Part shown: one piece after another, positions 29,450 to 39,123 of the stretch | Numbering within the stretch: position 1 is the stretch's first letter | How the letters are laid out: the number at the start of each line of letters is the position of its first letter | Assembly: GCA_963969365.1 (NCBI GenBank) | Contig: OZ017759.1 | Span: forward strand, 1,426,001-1,490,000 | DNA length: 64,000 nucleotides | Direction: 5' to 3' | Origin: Asterochloris sp. CNOR1 | Taxonomy: Eukaryota > Chlorophyta > Trebouxiophyceae > Trebouxiales > Trebouxiaceae | Notes under the pieces: model-generated | What the model saw: the letters and a program-made list of their open reading frames with translations, nothing else | What the model was told of the DNA's origin: nothing | Databases searched by the model: none | Made by a program: the position numbers and the translations under genes

Positions 29450-32400
29450 TCATTCTCGTCTTGAGTAGTCCCCGCTCTTGCCACCAGTCTTACGGTCCAA
29501 CTGGATGCACTGGATGGTGATCGACTTGTCGACTGCCTTACACATGTCATAGACTGTCAGCGCTGCCACGGCAGCCCCAGTCAAGGCCTCCATCTCAACA
29601 CCTGCACATATGCCGGGCACAATGGTTGAGCAGGCACTGGTGAGCTGAGGACTTGCCATCTGTATGCAGCATACAGCGTCCACGCTTACATGTGATGCAT
29701 GGCACCAGCACTGGCCAACTGTATTGTGACTGCAGGTGCTGGTGAGCTACAGCTGCAATCGTGTCTAGCAGACAGCTGTGGAGCTCATATATGATGCCTT
29801 GCACACTTGCTGCAACTACTGCGGTCTGGGTGCAGCTGCTCGTCATCCGCAGCTGCAGTCATATACAGGAACAGAACAGGCTCCAGTCTCATAAGTCATG
29901 CCTGGCACCATTGCAGTGTGGGTGCTGCTGGGCTGCAGCTGCTAGCTGGTTTCAGCAAAATCACCTCTGGGCCCACATGCACACGGGGCGCCCTGACTGC
30001 ACCACGGGCTGTATCCTGTACCTGTCTCAGACGTTGTTGAGGCCTCTGCTGTGATCAAGAGGCTGCAGGATTCCTGCTGGAGGGTGGCCCGCACATCGAC
30101 CTTGGAGAGGAAGATGTTGTGGCATAGGGGGATCAGGGCTGCAGTCTGCTTGGCGCCCATCACACCTGCAGGAGCACAGGCGTATGACCGCGCACGATGG
30201 CTGAGCAACCGCATAGGGGGATCAGGGCAGCGGTCTGCCTGGCCCCCCTTGCTGCGGCACTTGCAGGGGCCCAGAGGGCTCCGAGCAGCAGTCTGCCTGG
30301 CGGTCAACCACAGAGCAATCAGAGCAGCAGTTTCCGCAATGCCCACCAGCAGAGGCCTGTCAGGGGCAGACAGGACTCAGGGCAAAGTCTGCCTAGCGCT
30401 TGTCTGCAGGGGCACAGGAGTACCAGGGCAGCAGTCTGCCTGGCGCGCATGACGACTGCAGGAGCACACAACACCCCCTGCAGGGGCATCTGCATGCATA
30501 CATCTGCATGCATACATCTGCATGAGTACAGGGATCATGGCAGCAGTCCACCTGGCGCGCAGGGCACCGCCAAGAAGCCCTCAGAGGACCGAGAGCAGCT
30601 TTCCGCAGGGCACCTGCAGGTGGACAGCCAGCAGCAGTATGCTTGGCGTGTATGCTTCCCACCTGCAGCCCATATATAGGCAACACCACAGTATGTGCAG
30701 TCCCTCACCAAGCAGAGACACGCTGTCTGGATGCATTTGCAGCTTGGGTACTTGAAAGCCAAAGCAGAGCATTCAGAGATTTGCAGGGTAATGACGGATT
30801 GCTCTGACCTGGGTGTAGCCAGCGGTGCCGTAAGCAGAGTTCGCTGCGTGTGGCACACCTCAGCAATCAACCTGCAGCCTTGCGCTGCTGGGGCAGGTAT
30901 GATCCCATGCCTTGCTGCCCTGGCAAAGCCACCTCTCACCTGCAATCTGTGCCGCTGTGAGCACATCCCCCTTCTTGAGGCTGTTGGTCTGAACCGCCTC
31001 AAAGGCTGCAGGGGTCAGCTGGACGCGTGCAGAAGCTGCTGCAGTCCGCTTCGTGGCAGCTTTCTACAGGCAGAAGGCCGATTGTTGGATGGCTACAGCT
31101 GACAATCAGAGGTTCAGCTTGTGGGACACGCATCCTGGCTGCCTTACCATGCTTGGCTTCACGCACTCACACGAACTCCGCCAGGCTTGATCAGCGCGCC
31201 AAGGCAAGGTGGCAGCAAGATTGATGTGTGATTTTTGTCACAGGCGCACTTCATGCCTGCTCAGGGAGGCCAGTTGCTGGCAACAAGATCCGCAACGTCA
31301 GCAACCAGCGGCCCGCCAGCAATGTGTAAGTGACGGCAACAAACCCTAGCTTGGTGCTTTACTGAGACAGCGGTGCATCCTGATGACACAGCACTTGACA
31401 ATGATCCACAGCCCTACCTGTGAGACGTCCACCATCTGAGCTCGGCCAGCTGCATCCACATGAGTCAGGCCGGAGGGTTCCCCAGCCTGCCCGCCCCCAC
31501 CAACTGCAGTAATGAACAGCCTTGTGGGCAGTAATTCTATTCTCTCTGACCAGAGTGCTTGAGAACGCTGTGTAGCTTGAGACCAGTGATCAGCAGCAGC
31601 TCAAAAGGCAGCACGCTTTAGACTTTTAATTGATGGGGCTCTCACATTGATGCTTGTGCCACAACATCAATCTCAGTGCCATGCTCCATCACCAGGCTCC
31701 CCTGTCAAGCTCAAAGCTGAGTTTCACTGCCAAGATCAATGCAGCGCTCTGTGCCCAGCCCGCTGCCAAGCTCAAAAACCCAAGCTCACTGCCTGCAAGC
31801 CCACCGCTCAGCTCGATGGACAGCTCACCCTCAACGTCAGCAGCTTCAGCAGAGCCTGTAGCCTCCAGGGCCCTGTTCAGCTGTTGCAGTGCTAGGCGCA
31901 GCTGGTCCTGGGCCTGCTGCAGCTGAGTCTGGGCAGCAGAGGCTGGCTCGTCGGCAGCGCCCATATTAGTGGGGGCTGCTGCCTCTCTGCGGCTCACATG
32001 CAGGGCCCTGTGTGGCAGCTGGGAGAGGTGGTGCTGACCCCAGGCGTCGCGCGCGACCGGGGTGGGAGCCGTGCGATGCAGCTGCTGTGCAGCAGCAGCA
32101 GCCAGGGGAAACTTTTCAAGCAGGGCTGCGCCCTCCTGTGCTCCAAAGACTGCATCAAACTCCTGCAGGAAGACACTGGAAGTATGAACTGAGCTCTGCA
32201 TTGGGCGACTCATTTTCACCTGTTGGCAATCTGCAATTTGATGCGCCAGATCCTCAGCATTGCTGCCCTGCAGATGGCAGTGATTTGCTCACAGCAGAAT
32301 GGCCAGTGACTCGATCAGACATCTGCATTCAGATGCAGTGGGCACCTCGACTCCAGAAGAGAATCTGCAGCCCTGCAGAAATCTTGCACAATCTCGCGCC

Positions 32401-32533
32401 CCTCCTCGAGTGACGCATCGCAGCATTGCAGAGCAGACTGTGCCTGATATGACCTGGCAACTCACCTGACAGGTCAGAGATCTAGCCTGTGCATTGCCAG
32501 CTCCTTTGAGCACGGTCAAGCTGTCCTGAATTG
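29450..32533 (-). CDS. CNX3: MoaC / CNX3 cyclic pyranopterin monophosphate synthase
   Basis: Second enzyme of molybdenum cofactor synthesis, mitochondrial in plants; with MoaA/CNX2 it makes cyclic pyranopterin monophosphate from GTP. Core exons: 31503-31418, 31063-30940, 30165-30022, 29601-29450. They read [51 protein letters not shown] and [20 protein letters not shown], ending [13 protein letters not shown]. The Lys of KSG and the C-H of LCH are kept. Phases join this core to upstream exons 32162-31790, 32262-32220, 32443-32346 and 32533-32466. Those encode an uncharacterised Ala/Gln-rich helical region of about 200 aa. The 31790 donor (GGCA|GTGAGC) keeps phase, but a stop at 31689 also allows a separate upstream gene. 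The MoaC core is certain; the extension and the start codon are not. An intron at 30166-30939 is packed with decayed exon copies. Confidence 0.88.
30205..30660 (-). repeat. Array of about eight decayed copies of the MoaC exon 30165-30022 acceptor side
   Basis: The real boundary, read on the plus strand at about 30128-30170, is GGGGATCAGGGCTGCAGTCT, then GCTTGGCGCCCATCACACC, then TGCAGG. Recognisable relatives begin near 30210, 30280, 30312, 30374, 30422, 30531, 30585 and 30626. They share the core GCAGCAGTCTGCCTGGCG or close variants, often followed by TGCAGG and GCAC. Reading frames of the copies spell degraded versions of [14 protein letters not shown]. Confidence 0.8.
30487..30528. repeat. 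Three copies of a 14-bp tandem repeat
   Basis: CATCTGCATGCATA occurs twice exactly (30487-30500, 30501-30514), then a third time with a changed end (CATCTGCATGAGTA). It lies inside the large MoaC intron. It looks like a simple minisatellite with no functional signal. Confidence 0.85.
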
Positions 32534-33005
32534 CTCATTTGAGAGACAAACCGGTTTCTCACCCAGCAGGGATATGCAAGGCTGGGTCAGGCATCTGCCC
32601 CTATACATGAATGCTGAACCCCCCTGGTGACTTTGTGCAAGCGCAAGGGTCAGCATCAGTCCCATGCCATTGACAATGTGTTCCTGTCCCTGAGGAATTG
32701 CAGACTAGACAAGGCAGACAAGCAGGAGCAACGCCAGGCAGAGATCTCTTACAGGCATGCGGCCAGCGCTGCATGGCGCAAAAGACCCCATAGCCAGCTG
32801 TCAATTGTTCACCAGGGCATGCCTTGTGCATGGTGGTGGAAACATTGTGCAGGCCCCCTGCGCCAAGGGTGCTGGCTGGCTCATGATCCTGCATGTTGCG
32901 CATGGGAGCTGCTGCACACATCAGGCAGGTCATTTAACTTCCAGTGCACATACAGCAGAGTGGTGCGGGCAGACTCTGCAGGCCAGCCAACTATGCTGGG
33001 CCTGT
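32534..33005. other. Upstream region between MoaC and the 33006 gene
   Basis: About 470 nt lie between the outermost MoaC-linked exon (minus strand) and the start of the next plus-strand gene. Both promoters and any further 5' exons of the MoaC gene should be here. An ATG near 32606 on the minus strand heads a short Arg/Cys-rich frame, but joining it would need an intron of only 29 nt. No promoter motif is convincing. Confidence 0.4.
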
Positions 33006-34160
33006 ATGGCGCACGCTGAGGGGTCCCTCACGGTGCGCAGGTACAGCAAGGAGGTGCAGGGCGTGCTTATGGCCATCGAACGCTTCAAGCGGCAGCACTG
33101 CCAGGACTCTGATGAGCTCTACTACCAGCGCCTGAGGATGATGGACCTTGAAGAGGACTGGGAGCTGAGGTGGCTGCTGCACTCACCCTTGAGCGATGAG
33201 CTCTCAGGAGCATTGTTTGTGCCCAAGGCTTCAGGCACAGCACGCTCCTGAGGGCTGGGTTGAATGCTGAAACGCAGCCTTATTGCTCCAGCTGGGGTGT
33301 GCCAATGCGCATGGTGCAGATTGTGGTGCGCCTTGGACTGCGCTGCCCTGCCTTGACTTGCTCCCCGCCTTCTCCTGCATGGAAAAGATGGTGGTATGTC
33401 AACGCTGTGATTGACCCCACCTATGGTGAGGCAAAATTAGCCAGCAGAGGAACCTGTGGCTGTGTCACAGGTGCTGCATGGCTTTGGCGTGAAGTGGTCT
33501 ACCTCTGGCGGACCAGTAAGCTGCCTCGCAATTTCTTCGAGGTCTCCCAGATCTGGCTCTACAGAGGTGGGACAGCCTGCGCTATCTGCTTGCGTGCGAG
33601 CTTAGTCGAACGCCATGACAATGCATGCTACAGCTATGAACATTGTGCAAGCGCTGCCCATGTTGTGCAGGCAACACGTACAGGCTTCTCTTGAACCAGC
33701 AGACATTGCAGGTGTGGCGCCATTTGAATTGCCTCAGACAACGATGTCCTCCTCTGGCATGAGTCTGGAATGCCATGCTAGCCGGACCTGCTTGGGTCTT
33801 GCTGCACTAGCCAGGCAGAATGCTGGACAGCTGATGCACTGCAGGGCTTGCACAGGGGAGGCCAGCGAGCTGGAGCACCCCTGCTGCTGCGCTGCCCCAG
33901 CCAAGGTCAGCCATCCTGTGCGGCATGCTGCAGGCCACTACGGGTTGAAAAGTATGGCGGGGGCTGCACATTACCTTCACGGCTGTCGCTCAGGTCGCCA
34001 CATCTTCCTTGAGGAGCTCTGGGAAAGACACAAGGGCACCAGACCCAAGTCCTCTGTAGCATTCGCAAAGATTGAAGAGCAGGAGGGGCTGCGCAAGCAG
34101 GACCCAGCCGACTCCCATGAAAGTCAGAGCTCCTGTCACATTGGCATCACCACGCACTGA
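33006..34160 (+). CDS. Unknown 154-residue protein
   Basis: Family not recognised. Exons 33006-33169, 33388-33425, 33471-33566 and 33994-34160 have consistent phases and standard splice sites. The start is the first ATG in frame (MAHAEGSLTVRRYSKEVQ). The sequence is rich in aromatic and charged residues: FKRQHCQDSDELYYQRLRM, WWYVNAVIDPTYG, WLWREVVYLWRTSKL, FFEVSQIWLYRGRHIF, then a hydrophilic tail. There is no signal peptide or clear membrane helix. The even amphipathic pattern suggests a small helical protein, perhaps an organelle complex subunit, but that is a guess. Intron 3 (33567-33993) is the longest. Consistent phases at three junctions argue that the gene is real. Confidence 0.6.
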
Positions 34161-34992
34161 GGACTGGAGGGGCTGCGCCCTCAACTGCAGATGCTCATGC
34201 TACACGGGCTTCAACACTTTGCGGCATCTGATACCAACCATCATCCTCTGCACTGGCCACTACAAAGTCGCCTCGCTCCTCAATCCACTTCCTGCTTATG
34301 TGCTGATGTTTACTGTTAGTTCTGCAGCGTGGAGCCAGCCACTTGACGGCAGGCTTTACACTGACTGGTATCTCCAACATCCCTTCATACATATGCATAT
34401 GCTTGAAAACAGGAATGTATGACATTTCATGTACCTGAGACTTTCGGGATTTTTTCTCCCTTGTACAGCTTGCCTGCAACAGACACCTGTACTCTGGGTT
34501 GAGGAGAGCCTGGCCTCAGCTGTGAAGCCTTCTGTCAGGGTAGTAATTGACCTGCAAGCCTCATGCATGCATTCTGAAATTCATCAGATCAGCAGGGCAT
34601 AAGTGGCAAACAAAAAAGAGGTGATAGTGATGAGTTCTTGCATAAGAGGCCAATTGAAGCAGTCAAGCTGTCAAGGAGGACTGCAGCTTGCTACTGGCCC
34701 CATTGACCGGCAGCAGCAGCAGGTAGTGCCTCCAGTATTGACGGTCAGGGGGAGCGACTAAGTCAGCATGCCAAAAGATGCCAGCATGACCTTGTTACTG
34801 TGTCTGCGCCACTCAAGCATGCATGCCATCGTGCAGACAATGACGTCCACCTGCAGCCACAGGGGCTGCTTCAGTGCCGGAAGGCAATCGAATAGAGCAC
34901 ACTTGCTGATCACATTAGCACAAATGGAGCAAAAGCCTGTGCTGCTGCATCCAGGGATGTGCCACACCATTGCTTGGCCCTCCCCATGCACT
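34161..34992. other. Intergenic region between convergent genes
   Basis: The region contains the 3' untranslated regions of the 33006 gene and of the 37760-34993 gene. TTACA on the plus strand near 34354 could be a minus-strand poly(A) signal, although it is distant. I saw no coding pattern or repeat. Confidence 0.5.
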
Positions 34993-37760
34993 TCAAGAGG
35001 ACCCTCCATCCTGAGGCCAATGTTTGAGAGCAGCTGCATCCACAGGATATTTGGGCGTCACATCATACTTGCAGGCCTCATCCTGCAGATGGCTAGGAAG
35101 CAACGGCAAGAGGCACCATGGTACCGGCACGCAGCAGCGCGTGCAAGTCAATGCCAATGAAAGCGGCTGCTGCAGGTCATAGTGCAGGACCGATCCCACC
35201 TGCCACCTCCACTTGCGCATCATGGTGCAGCTGGCCACCATCTGACCTGTGGACAGGTCTGTGCACACATAGCGCGAGCCAAACTGCAGCATCAGCAGCT
35301 GGTTCGCTGTGCTGTCTCTGCGCGTTTGACGCAGAGCAGGGCTGCAGTCAACTCATCCAGTGTTGCACAGCTTCAGGCAGCAGCTGCGCAGCTGTCCATG
35401 CGCTGCTGAGGACTGAAAGGAACGCTAATGGGGATAACGAGAATGCTGCCAGGGAGTTTACAAACCGGGAAGGAACCAGAGCTGGGGTTACAGGGGCTGC
35501 CATACAGCAGGTCCCACACCTCTAAACCTGGAAATGGACATGCTACAATCTAAAGGTATGATGTGAGCAGTGTCGAGGGTGTGGCCCTGTTGTGGGGGCA
35601 GGCAGACCCTCACCGCTCGCACATAGTTCCAAGCAAACAGACGGGACCTCCAGGCAAAAGTGAAGTCCCCGCGCCTGGAGCTGCGCGCAAGGTCCTGCTG
35701 CCGGACCAGCTGCGTGCGGCCTGGCTGCAAGCTCACATCATCCCAGCGTGGGCTCTCCTGCACGCATGGCACGATTCGGGCCAAGGGCTGGGTCTTGGAG
35801 TGAGATGCTGTATGGCCCTGCCTGCATGCGCCCTGGCTGCGAGCTGGCATCACGAAAGCAAGGGTTGCCCTGCACGCATGAAAACTGCAGTGGGGTGCGA
35901 TGAGCCTTGCCCTGGGCGCACCATAGGTGCACCATGGCACCGTGCAAGCGCGGGCTCTCCTGATGCGTGGCGCAGCAAAATTGAGGGCTTGGTCAAGCAG
36001 TGAGACTTTGTATGCAGCCAGCTGAGGTTTGACTGATCCCTGCAGCAGAGAGCTGTCTGGGCAAGCTGCCCCAGCTGCAGGCGCAGTGCAGGACACGCAG
36101 TTCGTCCGCAGGACAAGGCTGGACAACCTCTGCATTGCTGCCGCCTGCAGACGTCCACAAAGAAACCGTCAGCATGACTTCAACTGCTGACGTGCATGTG
36201 CATCGTCATGTGTGCTTGCTCACTACGTATGGTGCCACTGTGACAACCCAGGATGCAGGCCCTTAGTTCAGGGACCACCTGTTCATATGAACGCCCAAAT
36301 GCCTGCTGCATAGAATGCCCTGCAGAGCAAGGCTGGCCAGCCCCTGGCCGGTGCATGCAATGACATGCCAACTCCAGGTGATTGGCCACCTGCAAAACCT
36401 GAATGTCTGCCACGGTGTAGTTTATAACAACGCTATGCACCCCTGCACATGTGCCGCCTGTACAGCTCTGATGGATGCCAACCGCCAGCCCTGCATATGG
36501 CTGCTGACCTGAATGTCGACCACCATGTGCCTGCTCCACAGACGGGCAGGCTTGCTGATGACCCACTGCACCGGGGTTCCCCTGTCGTGCCGGTGCACTG
36601 TCATCTGCCAGCCAGCCCACTGTGTCTTCACACTAATGTAGTAGGCTGTCTTGTTGCCAGGGTGCACGCCCCTGCAAACCTGCAGGCAATGGCATCTTGC
36701 AAAGCCAGCCTGCATACAAGCAATGCAGACTATGTGTAAGGCTGTCCCGTCGCCAGGGTTCAAGCCCCTGTGCTTCTGCAGGCAAAGGGGGGCCTGCTGA
36801 GCATGCAGTGGGCTGCACTGTTGCCAGGGAGGTCCTTGAGCCCCTGCAGGCCAGCAAATGCAGCTGGACTTTGATGCTGATGTAAAGGGCTGTCCTGCTG
36901 CCGGGGATGAGACCCTTGCGCACCTGCTTGCCAAGGGATGTTTGCTTGGTCAGCCTGCTCAGCATGGTTTCAGGCGGATGTGATGGGCTGTCCTGCTGCC
37001 AGGTTGCAAGCTGCTGCGCACCTGCAGGCCATGCCTATGGGGTGGGGTGGCGCAACTGTCGGCGTCACTGTCCACCTGGGGCGATACTGAGTGTCAGTGG
37101 CAGACCTTGGCAGCACCGTGTAGACGGCATGATGCAGCGTGACCTGTGCTTGCCCTTGGCTGCACCATGTACCTGGGGCGATGCTGCGTGACCAGGGGCA
37201 GCCCTTGGCTTGGAGCAGCCGCAGCCTTGCCAGGGTGCAATGGTCACATGCTGGGCAGCACGATGTGCAAAGGGCTTGGACCGGACAAGCCATCAGCTGG
37301 CAGACAGCAGCTGCAGAGGTCTTGTCCTTGTGCCAGGCAGCTGCGTGGCAGGCAAAGCAAGCGGGTCATGTGACCAAGTGCTCAAGCAATATTGTGCGGC
37401 AGGTCTGTTTGGGCGCAACTGTAGCATAGTCTGCCTGCCCTTGAGCAGCATGATGCACTGGCTAGCAGACTGCTGCACTTTGTCTTGCAGCATGGTCACA
37501 GTCCCACTCGCAGGCATGGCACCTGTCACTTCCATGTCAGCTCAGCCTCCTGCAATGCCGACGGCCTGCAGCCTACTCACAGCAATGTCTTGCCACCCCT
37601 TGCGCTGGACATAGAAATGCGTTATGTCGCTGGCACCGGGGGCCGCTGAGGCTGCCTCGCACTCCACAGGCCCACCAGCATGGGGTTCAGCTAAGAAGGG
37701 CTCATGCTGCCCCTCAGGCGGCATGCTGGCCAATCGAAAACGGCGCAGCATGCTGTTCAT
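34993..37760 (-). CDS. Unknown 222-residue protein, possible tubby/LURP-like fold
   Basis: No family is certain. Exons 37760-37581, 36679-36509, 35757-35614, 35283-35200 and 35082-34993 are all in phase 0 and give 222 aa. Start ATG 37760 (MNSMLRRFRLASMPPEG). After a low-complexity Ala/Pro-rich N-terminus come strand-like segments: DITHFYVQRKGWQDIA, TAYYISVKTQWAGWQMTV, RGDFTFAWRSRLFAWNYVRA, SRYVCTDLSTGQMVASCTMM. The order of a FxWR-type strand followed by a strand-turn with D..TG..VA recalls fungal and plant tubby-C/LURP-one-related proteins. That is inference from pattern only. No signal peptide or membrane helix was seen. Introns 1 and 2 are long and filled with decayed copies of the starts of exons 2 and 3. 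Confidence 0.6.
35820..35975 (-). repeat. Two decayed copies of exon 35757-35614 start in the preceding intron
   Basis: The real acceptor side on the plus strand (35715-35770) reads CCTGGCTGCAAGCTCACATC, then CCAGCGTGGGCTCTCCTGCA. A copy at about 35830-35880 reads CCTGGCTGCGAGCTGGCATC, then AGGGTTGCCCTGCACGCATG. Another at about 35898-35975 ends AGCGCGGGCTCTCCTGATGC. Both are upstream of the real acceptor in transcript order. Confidence 0.7.
36737..37035 (-). repeat. Array of at least four decayed copies of exon 36679-36509 start
   Basis: The real boundary on the plus strand is GGCTGTCTTGTTGCCAGGGT, then GCACGCCCCTGCAAACCTGC (36644-36684). Relatives occur near 36740 (GGCTGTCCCGTCGCCAGGGT), 36811 (GGGCTGCACTGTTGCCAGGG), 36888 (GGGCTGTCCTGCTGCCGGGG) and 36981 (GGGCTGTCCTGCTGCCAGGT). 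Each is followed by a CCTGC-type acceptor. Spacing is irregular, about 70 to 95 bp. Confidence 0.8.
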
Positions 37761-38221
37761 TTGGCAGTGTGGTTTTACCTCGTCAGCATTACCTTGTCAG
37801 CATGCCCCAAACCCGCTACCTATATAATTACATTGTAATGCCAGGAAGTCCGCAGCTCCCTTGTATAGTGGCCTACTGCATCATGCTGTGCTCACAGAAA
37901 TTGCTGGCTGCTCACATGGTCAAATACGCCACTTTCTGCTGAAAATCCGGCTGCTCACATGGTTTGCTATGAGTGACAAGGCGCAGGGACTTCAGCTAGC
38001 AAGGAGGCAAATCGGGGGTCTCCTTGAGAGAGAGAGAGAGAGAGAGAATGGATTCAAAGTCCGGGGGCCACAATGAACGGGCATGGGACTGAACTCCTTG
38101 AACTCAGCATTGACTTTGACCTAGAGATCAGTCAGCTTAAGGCCCGCACTGGAGATCATTGGAGGTGCGGTCTACGCCACAGGCAAGAGACGTGATACAC
38201 GCACATGCACCGCTGCTACCA
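37761..38221. other. Intergenic region with a GA microsatellite
   Basis: This region lies upstream of the 37760 gene and downstream of the doubtful 38222 gene. Apart from the GA repeat at 38026-38047 it holds nothing I recognise. It contains the 37760 gene promoter. Confidence 0.45.
38026..38047. repeat. (GA)11 microsatellite
   Basis: Uninterrupted GA dinucleotides from 38026 to 38047, followed by ATGG. It is a simple sequence repeat in intergenic DNA. Confidence 0.95.
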
Positions 38222-38752
38222 TCAGCGGTTGAGTAGCTGCTGCGCAGGGGCCTGCATTCCAGATGAGAAGGGTTGCATGCTCTTAAGGGCTGTCTGCTGC
38301 TGGCCAGCAGCAGTGTCAACTTGTTTCATGGCCTTTGAGACACTGTGGCATGCTGCCAACACCACTGCACTCAGCAGCGCAGTTATTGCAGCATGGTCAA
38401 AGGGGCCAGCACCAGACACCCAGATCCTGGCCTGCATATCTGTGTGTGTGCTCCCATCAGGGCACGTGATGGAATCAATGTTCTTCTGCATGCAGCACTC
38501 GTCAACCTTCACAAGGCTTCATGCAAGCTATGCTGTCACCAAAGGGGTTTCTGCCTGCTGCTGAAGGGCACCCAGAAGAGCTGCCTGACACAGCCAGGCA
38601 GAAGCTGCTACTTATTTACGGGGGGGGGGACTCAGGCGCTGAGGATTGAGCACAGAGCCTGCAACCAGACGCGCTGTAGGACGCAGGACAGGCAGCGCCA
38701 TGGCGCCTCCCATATCACAGGCCCGTGCAGCCCTGCGGGCTGTCCATCGCAT
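38222..38752 (-). CDS. Doubtful small gene, unknown product
   Basis: A 96-codon open frame ends at 38222 (VDECCMQKNIDSITCPDGST at the start, AQQLLNR at the end) and contains a hydrophobic helix (AAITALLSAVVLAACHSV). It could join in phase 0 to a short exon around 38587-38543 (AALLGALQQQAETPL). An N-terminal piece from ATG 38752 or 38701 looks like an organelle presequence (MALPVLRPTARLVAGSVLN). The joins across 38543-38512 and 38700-38590 use weak splice sites, and the sequence matches nothing I know. It may be a real mitochondrial or plastid membrane protein, or a chance frame. Confidence 0.3.
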
Positions 38753-39123
38753 GAACTCGCTGGCCTCAGGTTCTCGCAGGTGTGCCCTGCTGTTGTGCTC
38801 ATCGCTGCACTCGCTGCGCCTGTCTGGCTGGAGTGCTGGCTCCCAGATGTTACAAGTCAACTTGGACGCATGCTTGTGGAAAAAGGGGATGCACTGGCAC
38901 TTCAGCACTGCAAGCTCTCTGACATACTGCAAGCTGTATGTTGCGTGACATACTTGGGCTCAGGGCATTGCAAATGTGCCAGCTTGTTCTGCGCCTGACA
39001 TTGCCCTTTGGAGCTGGGACATTGTGTTTGAGGCAGACTCCACCGTTGCTGGGCCCCGGCCTTGCTTGTTGTGCAACAGGTGTAGGCCACAGCCACCTGT
39101 TAGCTTAGCTCATGTGTCTGCAG
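38753..39123 (+). other. Probable 5' region of the CAX gene
   Basis: The CAX reading frame enters its first recognised exon at 39124 in phase 2, so an ATG-bearing exon must lie upstream, probably here. An ATG at 38974 opens a frame to a GT at 39080 but in the wrong phase. I could not settle the start. Confidence 0.35.

Noticed and set aside
31689-31789. Continuation of the MoaC-linked exon to a stop at 31689 (ending SFELDRGAW)
   Set aside because: Kept only as an alternative. The GTGAGC donor at 31789 preserves phase into the MoaC core and gives a coherent protein.
32534-32610. A minus-strand start MYRGRCLTQPC joined by a very short intron to 32533
   Set aside because: It would need a 29-nt intron, far below any other intron here.
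38974-39080. A plus-strand start exon for CAX (MCQLVLRLTL)
   Set aside because: It ends in phase 1, whereas the next CAX exon needs phase 2, and its sequence is not CAX-like.
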